Source: Lunularia cruciata | Taxonomy: Eukaryota; Streptophyta; Marchantiopsida; Lunulariales; Lunulariaceae | Direction of reading: 5' to 3' | DNA length: 64,000 nucleotides | Assembly: GCA_948567375.1 (NCBI GenBank) | Contig: OX419756.1 | Coordinates: 73,510,552-73,574,551, forward strand | Shown here: positions 23,360-34,848 of the stretch, piece after piece | Numbering within the stretch: position 1 is the first letter of the stretch | Layout of the letters: each line of letters begins with the position of its first letter | Position numbers and translations under genes: made by a program | Notes under the pieces: generated by a model | Told to the model about the DNA's origin: nothing | Seen by the model: only the letters and a program-made list of their open reading frames with translations | Database searches by the model: none

Positions 23360-25029
23360 GTGGTTAATAGGGAGATTCTCCTTGGAGTCCATCCAAGTGA
23401 GCATGGTCTACTTGGATTACACCCTTTGTCTACTTGGGATGTAGTTAGAGGACATATGGAGCTTGCAGCTAGATTAGAGGGAGTTTTTCACACTGAGGTT
23501 GGGACCTTTAGTGGTTGGAGGCCTGACACTACCACTCCCAAGGGCCCAGTGTAGCAGCCAATGAGTATGTCTTCCACTCCTATGATACTTATAAAGGATA
23601 CTTGGGAGCCAAAACTTGGACCCAAGCATATAAGTGAGGAAAGACGGAGGGTTTGGAGGTTCTTGAGGAGCTACATAAGTTATTTTGCTTTTAGTATGAA
23701 AAATTTGGGTTCTCTGAAAGGACCTAATATTTGGATTGAGTTGACTAGTGATACATAAATTTTTTGACATCCCTATCAATATTGTGACATAGAGAGAGCA
23801 TTGATTCAAAGCCCGAATAGAGATCTTTTTGACGTTGGTTTGGTGGAGATTTCACATGGAGAGTATGCATGAGCTATAGTGATGCCAACCAAGAAAGATA
23901 TGCATGGAAATTACATAGATAGATAGATGTATGGAGATTACCGTCCTATCAAACAACAGACTAGGGCTGATTGGTATGCCATCCTACACTGGAGGAGATC
24001 TTTGATGCAATTGGGCATGCAAAGGTTTTCAGTACTTTGGATCTACAAGCAAGATATCATCAATTGTCTATCAAAGAGGAGTATAAGTCCAAGGTAACAT
24101 TTTGGGCTATTGATCCTCACGATAAGGATGTGTTATATTAATGGAGGTTCTTACTATTTGGGTTAAAGAATGCTCCCACTGAGTTTGAGAGGGTCATGGA
24201 CAAGATCATGGATGGATTGGATTTTACTCGGTGTTATATTGATGACATTTTGGCCTATACCACTACTATGGAGGAGCATGAGAGACATTTGTTGGAGGTG
24301 TTTGAGAGGTTTAGATCTCATGGACTCAAATTACATCTTGGGAAGTGTAGGTTCTTCCATGAGTAGGTTGAGCATTTGGGTTGCACTATCTACCCTGGAA
24401 GACTTGGTATTCTAAAAACCAAGATGGAACCTATTGCATGTATTCCTCAGCCTACATGTGAGCAAAGTGCAAGCATTCCTTGGGTTGCCAAACTTTTATT
24501 GCCTCTATGTTAGAGGATTTAGTGCAATTGTCAAGGCCTTGATGAAGCTGACCAAGCTTACATAAGAGTAGTGTTGGGGAGATGACAAGAGAGAGCTTTT
24601 GTAGAGCTCAAGGAGAGGTTGACTTCTGCTCCTATTTTAAGGAGACCAATCAAAGGACAACCATTTTAGGTTCACATTAATTGGAGTATCTTGGGACAAT
24701 GCTCACCCACTATGATGATGAGGTGAAGGAGTTTGTGGTGGCCTATGCTAGTCACTCCAACAATCCAGTGGAGGTGAAGTATAGTTCATATGACGGAGAG
24801 TGCTTGGCAGTAATATGGGCAATAGCCCATTTCCAATGTTACCTATTTGGTAATACTCTCATGATTGATCATCAACCATTGGAGTGGTTGATGAAGTCCG
24901 ACAAACTTTCAAGGAAGCTTGCATGATGCGCTTTGACTTTATAGGAGTATGATTTCAAGGATATTCATAGACTAGGAGTGGTGAACCGTGATCCAGATGG
25001 ATTGAGTAGAAACCCATGTCCCAATTAGC
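23360..25029 (+). pseudogene. RT and RNase H of the methyltransferase element
   Basis: A spacer rich in Leu and Gly (23360-23760) precedes RT. RT blocks seen are MPTKKDMHGNY (23883), FSTLDLQARYHQLSI, LLFGLKNAPTEFERVMDKIM (near 24150) and the catalytic YIDD at 24235-24246, followed by LHLGKCRFFH. RNase H follows with VVAYASHSNN, YSSYDGECLAVIWA and DHQPLEWLM (24740-24900). The end near 25010 keeps the Asp-Gly-Leu-Ser segment typical of gypsy elements. Stops and at least two shifts interrupt the frame. The RT differs clearly from that of chromovirus C, so this is a separate lineage. Confidence 0.86.
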
Positions 25030-25089
25030 AAGATCAGACCGGAGCACTTTGGCATGGTGAGATAGATGAGGAGATGGTGCTAGGTTGGC

Positions 25090-26606
25090 ATGCATTTGCC
25101 TTTTTATATATTTTTTGAGGCTTTGGTGGTTTCTCTCTTAGTGCATGCAAGAGGAGTTATTGATGTCATAGATCCAGAGAATGGAGATAGTTGTACAATT
25201 CAGCAAGACAATCATGATGATGTCTTAATGATGGACTATATTTGCACTGGTGTTTGGGTGGCACAATTGGGGCCAAGGAGAGAGACCATGTTCTTCAGCA
25301 AGCCAGATGGTTCAGGTTGGAGGGCAGACATCTTCTTTGTGTATGGGAGGATGGTAGAGTGAGACTAGTACTATTTCCATCTCAAAGACCACAATTGGTC
25401 CATCATGCTCATGAGGAACTAGGACATTTGGAGTAAAACATACATATAGCTTACTCTAGAGCCATTATTGGTGGCATGGTATTCAAACCAATGTATAACA
25501 ATTTGTTGTGAGATGTGTGGTTTTTTACTCAGTTACATCATCATTTAATGCTCCTATGCTACAATCATACCCCTTACCTATCATGGGATTTTACCGTTGG
25601 AGTTTGGACTTTGTTGGACCTTCACATTTGATTGTAAGACATCATCAATATGTTTTGGTGATGGTGGAGCATTTCTCCAAGTGGCTTGAGTTGGTAGCAC
25701 TTCCTGACAAGTCCAATGAAGGGACAAATTACTTATTTATGGATGGGTTCTCGGTCATTTTTGGTGCACCAGTTGAGGTTTTGATTGATTAGGGTATAGA
25801 GTTATTGGAGGAGTTTCAAGTCTTGTGTAACAAGGCTTTAATTGATCATAATACTACCTCCCAAGATCACCCTGAGGCAGATGGCTTAGCAGAGAGAGTG
25901 GTTCAGATGGTGAAGAAAGGATTACAAAAGTATGGGTTGCAGAGAGGCCACTTGGGAGATTAAGATCTCTAGTTACCTTGGTTGGCCATGGGCTATCAGT
26001 TCAGCTTGCAAGCCTCCTTAGCATCCTTCTCTCCTTACTTTCTACTCTATGGGTGAGATCTAGATTTATGTGTAGCCATTTGTCAAGATGCTACAATAGT
26101 GTTCGACTTGGATGATCACTCTCTAAAATGTTTTTGGAGAGTGATGCCGATGGCCTTTGAGAACTTGGCAATTGCTCAGCATAGAGATACCTTATGCTAT
26201 GCTACCATTTGAGGAAGAAGGTATAGACCCATGGTACATCAACTTCATCCACATGATTATGTATATCTGCAACAAACAACACCAACAACACTTGATGTTT
26301 CCACAGGCTGCACTATCTTGAGAGTGCACAAGGTTTTACCATCTAGAGTCCTTGTGTTGGAAGGACATGATGGTATTTTTTGGAAAGATCATGTGTGCAA
26401 TTGTGCACCATGCCACCTCTCAAACATTGATGGTACTATGGTCCCAAGCTTAGCACTTGTATGTGTAGGCTTGTGGTGTATGTTATGCGGCTCTTCTGGT
26501 GTAGTTGTTAATATGTTAGTGTTTGAGAGGATGACATATGACATGTATGACTCTTTCCTTCATGGTGGTTCCTTAGGGACAGTGGTTATGTCCTAGATGT
26601 ACATGA
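25090..26606 (+). pseudogene. Integrase with C-terminal PHD-type finger
   Basis: The integrase core is recognisable: WSLDFVGPSHLIVRHHQYVL near 25595 (first Asp), GAPVEVLID near 25765 (second Asp), and EADGLAERVV near 25874 (Glu). A C-terminal segment reads YVYLQQTTPTTLDV, then VLPSRVLVLEGHDG and CNCAPCHLSNIDGT (26250-26440). After it comes a Cys-x2-Cys pair (26477-26488), a Phe codon where a third Cys is expected, and in a shifted frame His-Met-Thr-Cys (26535-26546) and WLCPRC (26583-26600) just before a TGA. This order matches a PHD finger with two ligands lost. PHD fingers read histone tails, so the module may once have guided integration. The zinc knuckle of the integrase N-terminus is not clear. 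Confidence 0.8.
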
Positions 26607-26775
26607 CCTATAGCTACTTCATCCTTTATATGGTATAGATTGCAGACAAGCAACTAATGATGGGGCTTGATAACACACGGCCTCTTGATCTTTTGCCCAC
26701 CGAGGATATACCATAGACTTGGAGTAGATGGCTATATGGAGTTTGAGGGACCTAACCACCAGCTAAGGAGGCAAT

Positions 26776-26890
26776 TGTGGCACTTTAGAGTCCATATATG
26801 ACTTATGTATGAGTTGTGCTTCTACAATATATGATGTTGATAGTGATGTATGTTGTGTAGCAAGGTATATATGCATGATAATTGTCACAC
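26776..26890 (+). repeat. Direct repeat / candidate LTR start, copy 1
   Basis: TGTGGCACTTTAGAGTCCAT starts here, four bases after the purine run AAGGAGG, as a 3' LTR should. A second, slightly diverged copy of about 105 bp begins at 27322. The right boundary of a full LTR could not be fixed. Confidence 0.55.
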
Positions 26891-27321
26891 CATTTGTACA
26901 TTACACTTAGATTGCTCAAAATCTAGAGTAGTAGTGTTTGTAGTCAAAAGTATTTTGGTAGTTACTCATAGATTACTTGTTGACAATTAGATTTTGTGTT
27001 TGGGGTACTGACTTCATGGTGGGGCCCATAGTCACTTAGCACCATTTGCACCATTGGATGTGCCATCAATGGGACCATTAAGGTTAGAGACCAGGAGGTA
27101 TACTTTCAAAGTGTGGCTCTAAAGAGCTTACTTCTTTGATGTTGAGCCTCCAAGTTCTTGGCTATGGTGGACAGAGGCGGGTGAGCATCAAGTGGATTCT
27201 CTTAGCTAGAAGAGGTGTGGCTTGACTGTAATTAATGCCCAATTTTTGGTAGATTATGGCGTGATAGATCAAGTACTGATCTAATTGAATGTGATTTGAG
27301 TTGTGTAAACAATATGATTAT

Positions 27322-27430
27322 TGTGGCACTTTAGAGTCCATGTATTACTTATGTGTGAGTTGTGCTTCTATAGTGTGTGATGTTGATAGTGATGTATATT
27401 ATGTAGCAATGTATATACATACACCAAAGT
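27322..27430 (+). repeat. Direct repeat / candidate LTR start, copy 2
   Basis: It repeats the block at 26776 with scattered changes (for example GTGTGTGATGTTGATAGTGA against ATATATGATGTTGATAGTGA). The distance between copies, 546 bp, would suit the length of one LTR or a local tandem duplication. Confidence 0.55.
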
Positions 27431-27959
27431 GGTTGTACATTCAAATCTTTATCTGGTCTTTGGGTGCTAAGGCCTTTCAATACTCGAAGGAACTCAACAT
27501 ATATTCTTCACATTTGACCACCCATTAGCCTTCCTCTACTTGACATCCTTTTCAACAAATGCTTTGGCTTTTTACTCATTCTCTTTGGATTTCTTCTTAT
27601 TGTCACACCATTATGAATAATGCACTCCCTTAGCAGATTTCCTTCTCAACCAATAAATTATTCAATCACATCTTTACAATGAGCAAGATTTTATCAAAAA
27701 GAGGGAATTTTGAAAAAATGTGGGCACCATATACTCCCTCTTCCAAATGTAAGCATCTTTCAAACATAAGGAAAATCTTCTTCATTTAGAGTTAAGAAAA
27801 GGATCTTCTTACATACCAACTATTCACTTGGGTGTCAAAGAGGTTATCTTCTAGGTCAACTAGCTCTAAGGACCCATCGTCATAACTCTTTTTTATTATA
27901 TATCCAGATTCCTTGGAAAGTGTTTGATCTATTTTCACAAAATATTGCAGGCTCTCCCT
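27431..27959. other. Unassigned degenerate sequence
   Basis: There is no clear motif. Minus-strand translation is weakly protein-like and may be the C-terminal continuation of the gypsy integrase relic to the right. Confidence 0.35.
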
Positions 27960-29640
27960 TGGCTACATACACTTGTTTGATATTTTTTACCATGATGCTC
28001 CTTCCTTTATAATCGATTTTTCTTGGTCCATTTGCAAGAGTCACATGTTTTCTCCTCCAAAAGAAGAAGTTGCTATAGTCAAAGGTTTTGGCTTTTTTTT
28101 CTATGAAAAATATGCTTTTTTGAGAGTACTTTGTAGGTTGGTACTTCTAATTCCATTGACAATATCAAGTAGTCCATATGTCAAGAAGTAGGGGGTTTGT
28201 TTTCTGATAATCTTCTCAATATTGCAATAAGCCCATAACATTGTTGGCAGCTTTGTATACCAATAATAGCAATAGCTGACCTTGTTCAAAATACTGCTCA
28301 AGAGACTATTTACTTTCTATGTCAAGCCATTTACCTTGGAGTTTTATGAGATTGTCTTCTTATGTTTAATTTAAACTACTTTAAGAGAGACTCTACTAAA
28401 CTAGTCAAGAAGTGAACTCCTCTATCACCAACTAGCTCTCACGGACATCCATACCAAGAGATGATCTTGCAAAAGAACTTTGCTATTGTGCCAATTCATC
28501 TCTCTAACTGGCTTTAGCCTCAACCATCTTTGTGGATGAGACCAAAGTAATATGTGCAATACAAGATATACCTCCTTCTTGTGTTCTTTGTACCAAGTTG
28601 TATTGGGATAACAAAGTCTACATCCCATTTCTCAACTAGTGCTAAAGGTGGTATGGGCCCCAAAGGCCATTGCATGGTTGGTGTGGGTCTTTCCATTTAT
28701 TGCCATGCTTCATACCTCTTGATGTATTTTTGCACATCCTTGTACATGGTTGGCCACTAGAAATGGTTACTCAAATCTTCTCCATTGTGTTTTTTTATAG
28801 CAAAATGACTTATTGTAACCTCTTTGTGTAGAGATTGTATCACTCCTTGGATTTTGTATGACTAAAGACAATGTCAAAGTATTTCAATGCCTCCCATTTT
28901 GAATTGACTATTTCACTTCAGTTGGCATGGATGTATCTTTTGAATAAACACTACTTCTTGTTTTGGATCCATTCATTTGAGATATTGCAAGGTATGAAAA
29001 GATATACTCCACTCAATAATGGGTTCTCTTTGTAGTGGAAATAAAAAATAGCTTCTTTAAAGTCATTGCCCAAGTCTTTGGCTTGGTCTTTGGTTTTGAG
29101 ATGGGATAGAAAATTTCATTCTGCATGAGGTACTCCCTATCATACTTGCATAATGTAAGTAGAATTTTGCAAGAGAAGTTTCCACCTTACAATTTTCCCA
29201 AACAAGACGGCATTCTACCCTAAATGTTATAGCGCATAATGATCTACATGAAATACAAATTTTTAGCCTAATAAATATACCAAAAACATAATTTTGGTCA
29301 AGCATATATAATTCCAAGTGCGTCTCTCTCCATGGTATACTTCTTCTCTACATCTAGTAGCTACTTACTAGCAAAGTAGATTGGGTAGTCTTTTTTGCTA
29401 TTATCTTTTTGACTAAGTACTACCTTTATGGCTAGAGAGGAATTATCGATATAAACATGGAATGTTAGCTCCCAATCAAGTGCTCACATCACTAGGGCTT
29501 CCACTAATCTGGAATTTAGTGCAACAAAGGCTTCTTCCTACATCTTTGTCCACTCATAGTCCTCAAACTTCTTTAGTAATTGCATGAAGGATGCCTCCAT
29601 AGTTGCATGATAAGCAATAGGGGGTTTCAAAAATAGTTTT
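27960..29640 (-). pseudogene. Ty3/gypsy RNase H-integrase relic
   Basis: Reading from 29640 leftward, the minus strand gives an RNase H block (TFHVYIDNSSLAIKVVLSQ, near 29440), YPIYFASK, then an integrase with VEKWDVDFVIPIQ (near 28620) and, near 28260, TKLPTMLWAYCNIEKI and TPYFLTYG. Many stops and shifts break the frame. RT, gag and LTRs were not found next to it. The type differs from family B and from the methyltransferase element, and a minus-strand RT scrap at 46955-47335 could belong to the same family. Confidence 0.7.
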
Positions 29641-30484
29641 ACAAAGCTTTGTATATTTTCATATAGATTATTACAAAGCATTTACTAAACTGGTATGGAG
29701 TGCAAGCCGGATGAAGAAAGTGTATTGCTATGGAGTTCCAATCAACTTCCTTATTATTGGCAAACTCCATATTTAGGAAATAAGGGATATGGAGTTTTTT
29801 TGTTGTCATATTGTAATGCATTAGGGTTAACAAAGTGTCTAGTTTAGGGTAGGGTGAATGAGGTGGCAACCAAAGGAGGCAATGAAGATATGTGATATTA
29901 GAGAACACAAATGAATTGCACGAGTAAGACTAGCGGGACAAGAACAAGAAATTGATGAAGATAGGTGATGTATGAGGATGCAAGTGAATTGTGTGAGGAG
30001 GACAAGAACATATTGCACAAGGACAAAAAGCGAGATGTGCACAAGAAAATTGATTATAAAGTAGGAAGATTAGTATGGGTTGTGTGGAGGAAGGGAGAGT
30101 GAATTTTGTTTGAAGCACTAGTACTCAAATACTCAATTTTCTTATTTAAAATTTCCATGTTCAACTAGTACAAGTTACAAAATGAATTTCTTTTCTTGCA
30201 AGCTTATTCATTGCATAAAGAACAAAGCGTTGAAGTGAAAAGAGTAGAGCATGTCAACCAAGTGTTATTTTTGGTGATTCAAGAATCAAGTTGAGTATAA
30301 CATGCCAAGAGGGAGCACTCATGGAGAACTAACTAGAAATGTTAGGAAATGTATACAATGGATTATACAATTAGATTTGGAGATCTTGCTGCAAAGATTA
30401 GAAGATGAAGATGAATATGGAGAAGTAGATTTAGATATGCTAGAATGATTGGTTAATGGATGGGAGTATGCCCATATTCATAAA
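29641..30484. other. Unassigned AT-rich spacer
   Basis: No motif, RNA gene or repeat was recognised. It ends where the inverted family-B LTR begins. Confidence 0.4.
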
Positions 30485-31360
30485 TGTAATATTCCAAGGA
30501 CTAGAGAAGAGAGAAATTACAAATTACACACTCAAATATTTGATGCCCCAACGGAGCACCTTCTCTTTATTATATAGATAAAGAGGATCTCCTCCAAGGA
30601 AACTCCACCATAAGATTAGACACACAGATAGGTGACATGTCAACAAGCTCCACCCTTGGACTACTTACTTGGATGGGTGACATGTTGGTCTAGGCCTTAT
30701 CTGGTTGGTCAAACAAACTTTGACCACATGGAATCTTTTCAAGAATCTTCTTATATGAATCTCAGAATCATGTGGGTAAGGTACTGTTGGAAAGCTCTCG
30801 ACAAGACAAAGAGGGGAAGAGGGAAGGCCAGCTTTTCCTAACTTGGGGAGGGGGGCATTCGCATATTTTCAAGGCCTAATTCATTCTTTAGGTCTCCCAA
30901 ATTGCCTTCAAAGATTTTAGGCATATTTTGGTCCCTACTCTATTTGTAGATGTCCCCTTTTGGTGATACCTCTTTCTGGTCTGTTTAGTCAATCATGTGT
31001 AGCATCCTTCCAGATGTCACCAAACTAATTCTCACCTTTAAATCATATGTCTAGCTATTGGTTCTAAGGTTCTCAAGTCTATTTTGGTTTTTGCCCTATT
31101 AGTAGAAGTACTCTTTTGGTGATACTTCTATCTGATCTATTTTGAGCACCATGGATAACATCATTCTAGATGTTACCAAACCAAATTTCACATCTAGATC
31201 ATATGGCTAGCTCTTGGTATTATAGACTTCTCTCCTTTAAAGACGCAATGTACTCGTTGTGCAATTGTTGCTCAAACGCTTGCACCAACATCGGTGCATG
31301 TGTCAAATTGGCAGCAGGCTCCCAGGTTGCTTCATAGAGGAGTTAAACTTTCCATTGTAC
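30485..31360 (-). mobile_element. Family-B 3' end in inverted orientation (piece E)
   Basis: A complete minus-oriented LTR (30485-31224, 740 bp) is followed by the polypurine tract (minus AAAGGAGAGAAG) and the end of the chromodomain reading frame (VQAFEQQLHN). It continues to about 31360 and there meets plus-strand RT of piece F. The chromodomain tryptophan, lost to TAG in pieces C and F, is kept here as TGG (CCA at about 31315 on the plus strand). Confidence 0.82.
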
Positions 31361-33283
31361 TCATGCACCAATGCACCTAACACTTTCATGAGTCTAATGA
31401 AAGTCATATTTTGTCCATACTTGGATAAGTCTATTATTGTCTTCTTGGACAATATCTTAGTAAACAATAACACAATGACGGAACACAAACAACATCTACA
31501 AGAGGTCCTCCAGATTCTAAGACATATTTGATTGTATGCCAAAATCTCAAAGTGTGAGTTTGACAAGTCTGAAGTAGACTACTTGGGGCATAGAGTAAGT
31601 GTAAAGGGCATTCAAGTATTGATGGCTAAAATAGAGGTCATTCAAAAATAGAATGCCCTGGAAGATCAGACTCAAATCAAGAGCTTCTTACGGTTGATGG
31701 GATTCTATTGTAGATTTGTCAGGGACTTCTCCAAGGTTGCATAGCCTTTAACGACACTACTTGGCAAGGGGAAGAAGTGGACATAGGGAACCGCACAAGA
31801 GTTGGCCTTTCAACAATTGAAAGTCACGTTGCTACATGCACCAATCTTGAAGAGGTATGACCCAAAACGTCCAATCAAGTTGGCTATAGATGCATCAGGC
31901 GTAGTAATAGGAGCAGTCCTACAACAAGAATGGCATGACGGATGGCATCTAATTGCATATTTCTCTTGAAAGTTGCTAGTAGAGCGCAACTACCACACCA
32001 CAGAACGAGAAGAGCTGACCATCGTTCTGGCAACCAAGCATTGAAAGCACTATCTAGGCAAGAAGGCATTTGTAGTAGAGATAGACCACAAACCTCTAGT
32101 ATACCTCAAGACGCAGAAGGATCTATCTCATTGCCAAATTTGGTGGGCAAAGTGGTGATAATGATTCAATATGACAATCACCTATGTGGAAGGTAAGAAG
32201 CAACTTGCAGATGCATTCACCCGCATGCAAATGGAAAACAACTTGGTGGTAGAGGTTAAGATTAACCTTGAATTCTGGCCAGAGATTCAAGCTACTACAA
32301 AAACAGATCCACAGATTGTAGAAGTGCAATCATCCAAAGGCATCACCAAGATGTCACCTTTCGTGATGGTAGATTATGGATCCCAAATGTCCCAAAATTA
32401 TGCACCACCATTCTAGTGGAATGTCATGATTTGGCTATTGTAGGTCATGTCAGAGTGGACAAGACCTTGGATGCAGTCTTGCGCCATTATTGTTGGCCCA
32501 AGATGAGTAACAACATGATGGACTATATGCATAATTGCCTACTTTATTGACAAAACAAAGCTTCTAATCAAGCTCTTGGTGGAATTTGCTTACAACAATT
32601 CAGTGAATGAATCCACTAAGGTCACTTTGTTCTTCCTCATGTATGGTGAGCATCCCTTCACACCTTCTAGCTTGATGAAGATCCGTCTAGTGGCTACCAA
32701 GGTAGATGTAGTCAACGCATTTGTTTCTAGAATCCAATAAGGTGTGGAGAGCGCCAAGCACAGATTATAGATTGCACAAAATCAACAAAAGCAATATGTT
32801 GATGCACACAATAGGTACATGGAGTTCCATGTTGGGGATCAAGTGTGGCTATTGACAACCAATCTCACATTAGTTGGACCTTGTAAGCTCTGATATTGTT
32901 TTGTTGGGCCTTTCTTGATTCTTTGTTGCGTCGGCATTGTGGCCTATCACCTTGAGCTACCACCACACATGAAGATCCATCTAGTGTTCTGTGTTTCCCT
33001 ACTATGTAGATATGCTCCCAAATCAGGCCATGGTCATTCCACACAAGACATTTGGTTTTGTCCAACACTCATTGATGGCACAAAAGAATATGAAGTGGAG
33101 CCTGTTCTCCAAAAATGCATGTGTAGTACTCGCCATCCGTGGGTGGACTATCTAGTAAAGTGGAAAGGTTACCCCCTCTATGAAGCAACCTAGGAGTCTG
33201 CTACCAATTTGACACATGCACCAGTGTTGGTGCAAGCGTTTGAGCAACAATTGCACAACAAGGACATTGCGTCTTAAAAGGAG
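31361..33283 (+). pseudogene. Family-B chromovirus RT-RNase H-integrase-chromodomain (piece F)
   Basis: The piece starts inside RT at the block equivalent to NAPATFMSL. The RT active site reads FLDN, with Asn for the second Asp. RNase H follows near 31850-32200 (DASGVVIGAVLQQ). The integrase zinc region (HVRVDKTLDAV) is present near 32446, but the catalytic core is deleted near 32574, between copies of the string CTCTT. The C-terminal integrase part and the chromodomain (YLVKWKGYPLYEAT, with a stop in place of Trp) end at 33277. The comparison with copy C makes each loss clear. Confidence 0.84.
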
Positions 33284-33290
33284 GGAGGTC

Positions 33291-34026
33291 TATAATACCA
33301 AGAGCTAGCCATATATTTTAGATATGAAATTTGGTTTAGTAACATCTAGAATGATGTTATACATGATGGTCAAAATAGATTAGATAGAAGTATCAGCAAA
33401 AGAGTACCTCTACTAATAGGGCAAAAACTGAAATAGACATGAGAACCTTAGAAACAATAGCTAGACATATGATTTAAATGTGAGAATTAGTTGATAACAT
33501 CTGGAAGGATGTTACACATGATAGACTAAACAGATCAGAGAGAGGTATCACCAAAAGGGGAACTCTTCAAATAGAGTAAGAATCAAAATATGCCTGAAAT
33601 CTTTGAAGGCATTTTTGGAGGCCTAAATGGGTGAATTAGGCCTCAAAAATATGCACATTCACCCCCAAAAAAAGAAAGGTTGGCCTTTCCTCCCCCTTGG
33701 TTTGTCTTGTCAAGAGCTTTCCAACGGTACCGTACCCACGTGATTTTAAGATTCCTACAAGAAGATTCTCTAAAAGATTCCCTCTGATCAAAGCTTGTTT
33801 GACCAATCAAATAGGACCTAAACAGACATGTCATCCATCCAAGTAAGTAATCCAAGGGTGGAGCTTGCTGACATGCCACCTATTTGTGTACCTAATCCAA
33901 TGGTAGAGCTTCCTTGGAGGAGATCCTCTTTGTCTATATAATAAAGAGAAAGTGCTTCTTTGGGGCATCAAATGTTTGAGTGTGTAATCTGTGTTTTCTC
34001 TCTTCTCTTGTCCTCGGAGTATTACA
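33291..34026 (+). repeat. Family-B 3' LTR of piece F
   Basis: This 736-bp LTR runs from TATAATACC to GGAGTATTACA. It follows the polypurine run AAAAGGAGGGAGGTC. The five bases after it, GATAG, do not match the bases before piece E (ATAAA), so E plus F is not a simple single insertion. Confidence 0.88.
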
Positions 34027-34089
34027 GATAGAGGTGTCACCAAAAGAGTACTTCTACTAATAGGGCAAGAGCCAAAAATAGCTTGAAGT
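34027..34089 (+). repeat. Scrap of an older LTR
   Basis: It is a short block containing AGAGGTGTCACCAAAAGAGT and GGGCAAGAGCCAAAAATAG. A near copy lies at 34182-34236 inside LTR I. It may be the flank into which piece F was inserted. Confidence 0.5.
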
Positions 34090-34236
34090 TGTAATACCAA
34101 AAGCTAAACTTATTATATAGAGGTGGAAATTTGCTTGGTAACATCTATAAGGATGCTATCTATGATGGGCTAGGTAATTTGGATAGAGGTGTCAACAAAA
34201 GTGGATGTCTTCTAATAGGGCAAGAGCCAAAAATAG
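34090..34236 (+). repeat. Old LTR I, left part
   Basis: It starts TGTAATACCAAAAGCTAAAC and is a diverged relative of the family-B LTR. It is split by solo LTR G, and its remainder is at 40613-41055. The break is marked by the target duplication AATAG (34232-34236 and 40608-40612). Confidence 0.65.
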
Positions 34237-34848
34237 TGTAATACCAAGAGCTAGCCATATGATCTAGATGTGAAATTTGGTTTGGTAACATCTGGAATGA
34301 TATCATACATGATGGTCAAAATAGATCAAATAGAAGTATGACCAAAATTGTACTTCTTCTAATGAAGCATAAACCAAAATAGACTTGAAAACCTTAGAAC
34401 CAATAGCTAGACATATGATTTAAAGGTGAGAATTGGTTTTGTAACATCTAGATGGATGTTATACATAATGGATTAAACAGATCAGAGAGAGGTATCACCA
34501 AAAGGGGACTTTTACAAATAGAGTAGGAACCAAAATATGCTTGAAATCTTTGAAGGTAGTTTTGGAGGCCTAAACGGATGAATTAGGCCTAAAAAATGTG
34601 AAATTTCTCCTCTCCAACCAATTGTCTTGTTGAGAGCTTTCCAATGGTACCTCACCCATGTGATTTTGAGATTCCTACAAGAAGATTCCCTAAAAGATTC
34701 CCTTTGGTCAAAGCTTGTTTGACCAACCAGATAGAACCATGACCAACATGTCACCCATCCAAGTAAGTAATCCAAGGTTGGATCTTACTAACATGTCACC
34801 TAATTGTGTGCCTAATCCTATGGTGGAGCCTCCTTGGAGGACATCCTC
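34237..34848 (+). repeat. Family-B solo LTR G, left part
   Basis: It starts TGTAATACCAAGAG and runs to GGACATCCTC, where element H begins. The last 98 bp are at 40510-40607, ending GTATTACA. AATAG flanks the whole on both sides. No internal element sequence remains, so it is a solo LTR, formed by recombination between two LTRs, and it was later split by H. Confidence 0.78.

Larger units (their letters stand above)
22022..26775 (+). mobile_element. Decayed Ty3/gypsy element with DNA methyltransferase and PHD finger
   Basis: From 22022 the sequence is that of a different Ty3/gypsy element. The order is a short N-terminal segment, a C5-cytosine methyltransferase domain, reverse transcriptase with YIDD, RNase H, integrase, and a C-terminal PHD-type zinc finger ending at a stop at 26604-26606. 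A purine run (AAGGAGG, 26765-26771) and a candidate LTR start (TGTGGCAC, 26776) follow. Stops and shifts are frequent, many of them TAG where TGG or CAG is expected. Its own 5' LTR and most of gag are missing on the left, where the sequence joins a family-B leader. Retrotransposons carrying cytosine methyltransferases are known from some eukaryotes including green algae; this looks like a land-plant relative. Confidence 0.76.
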
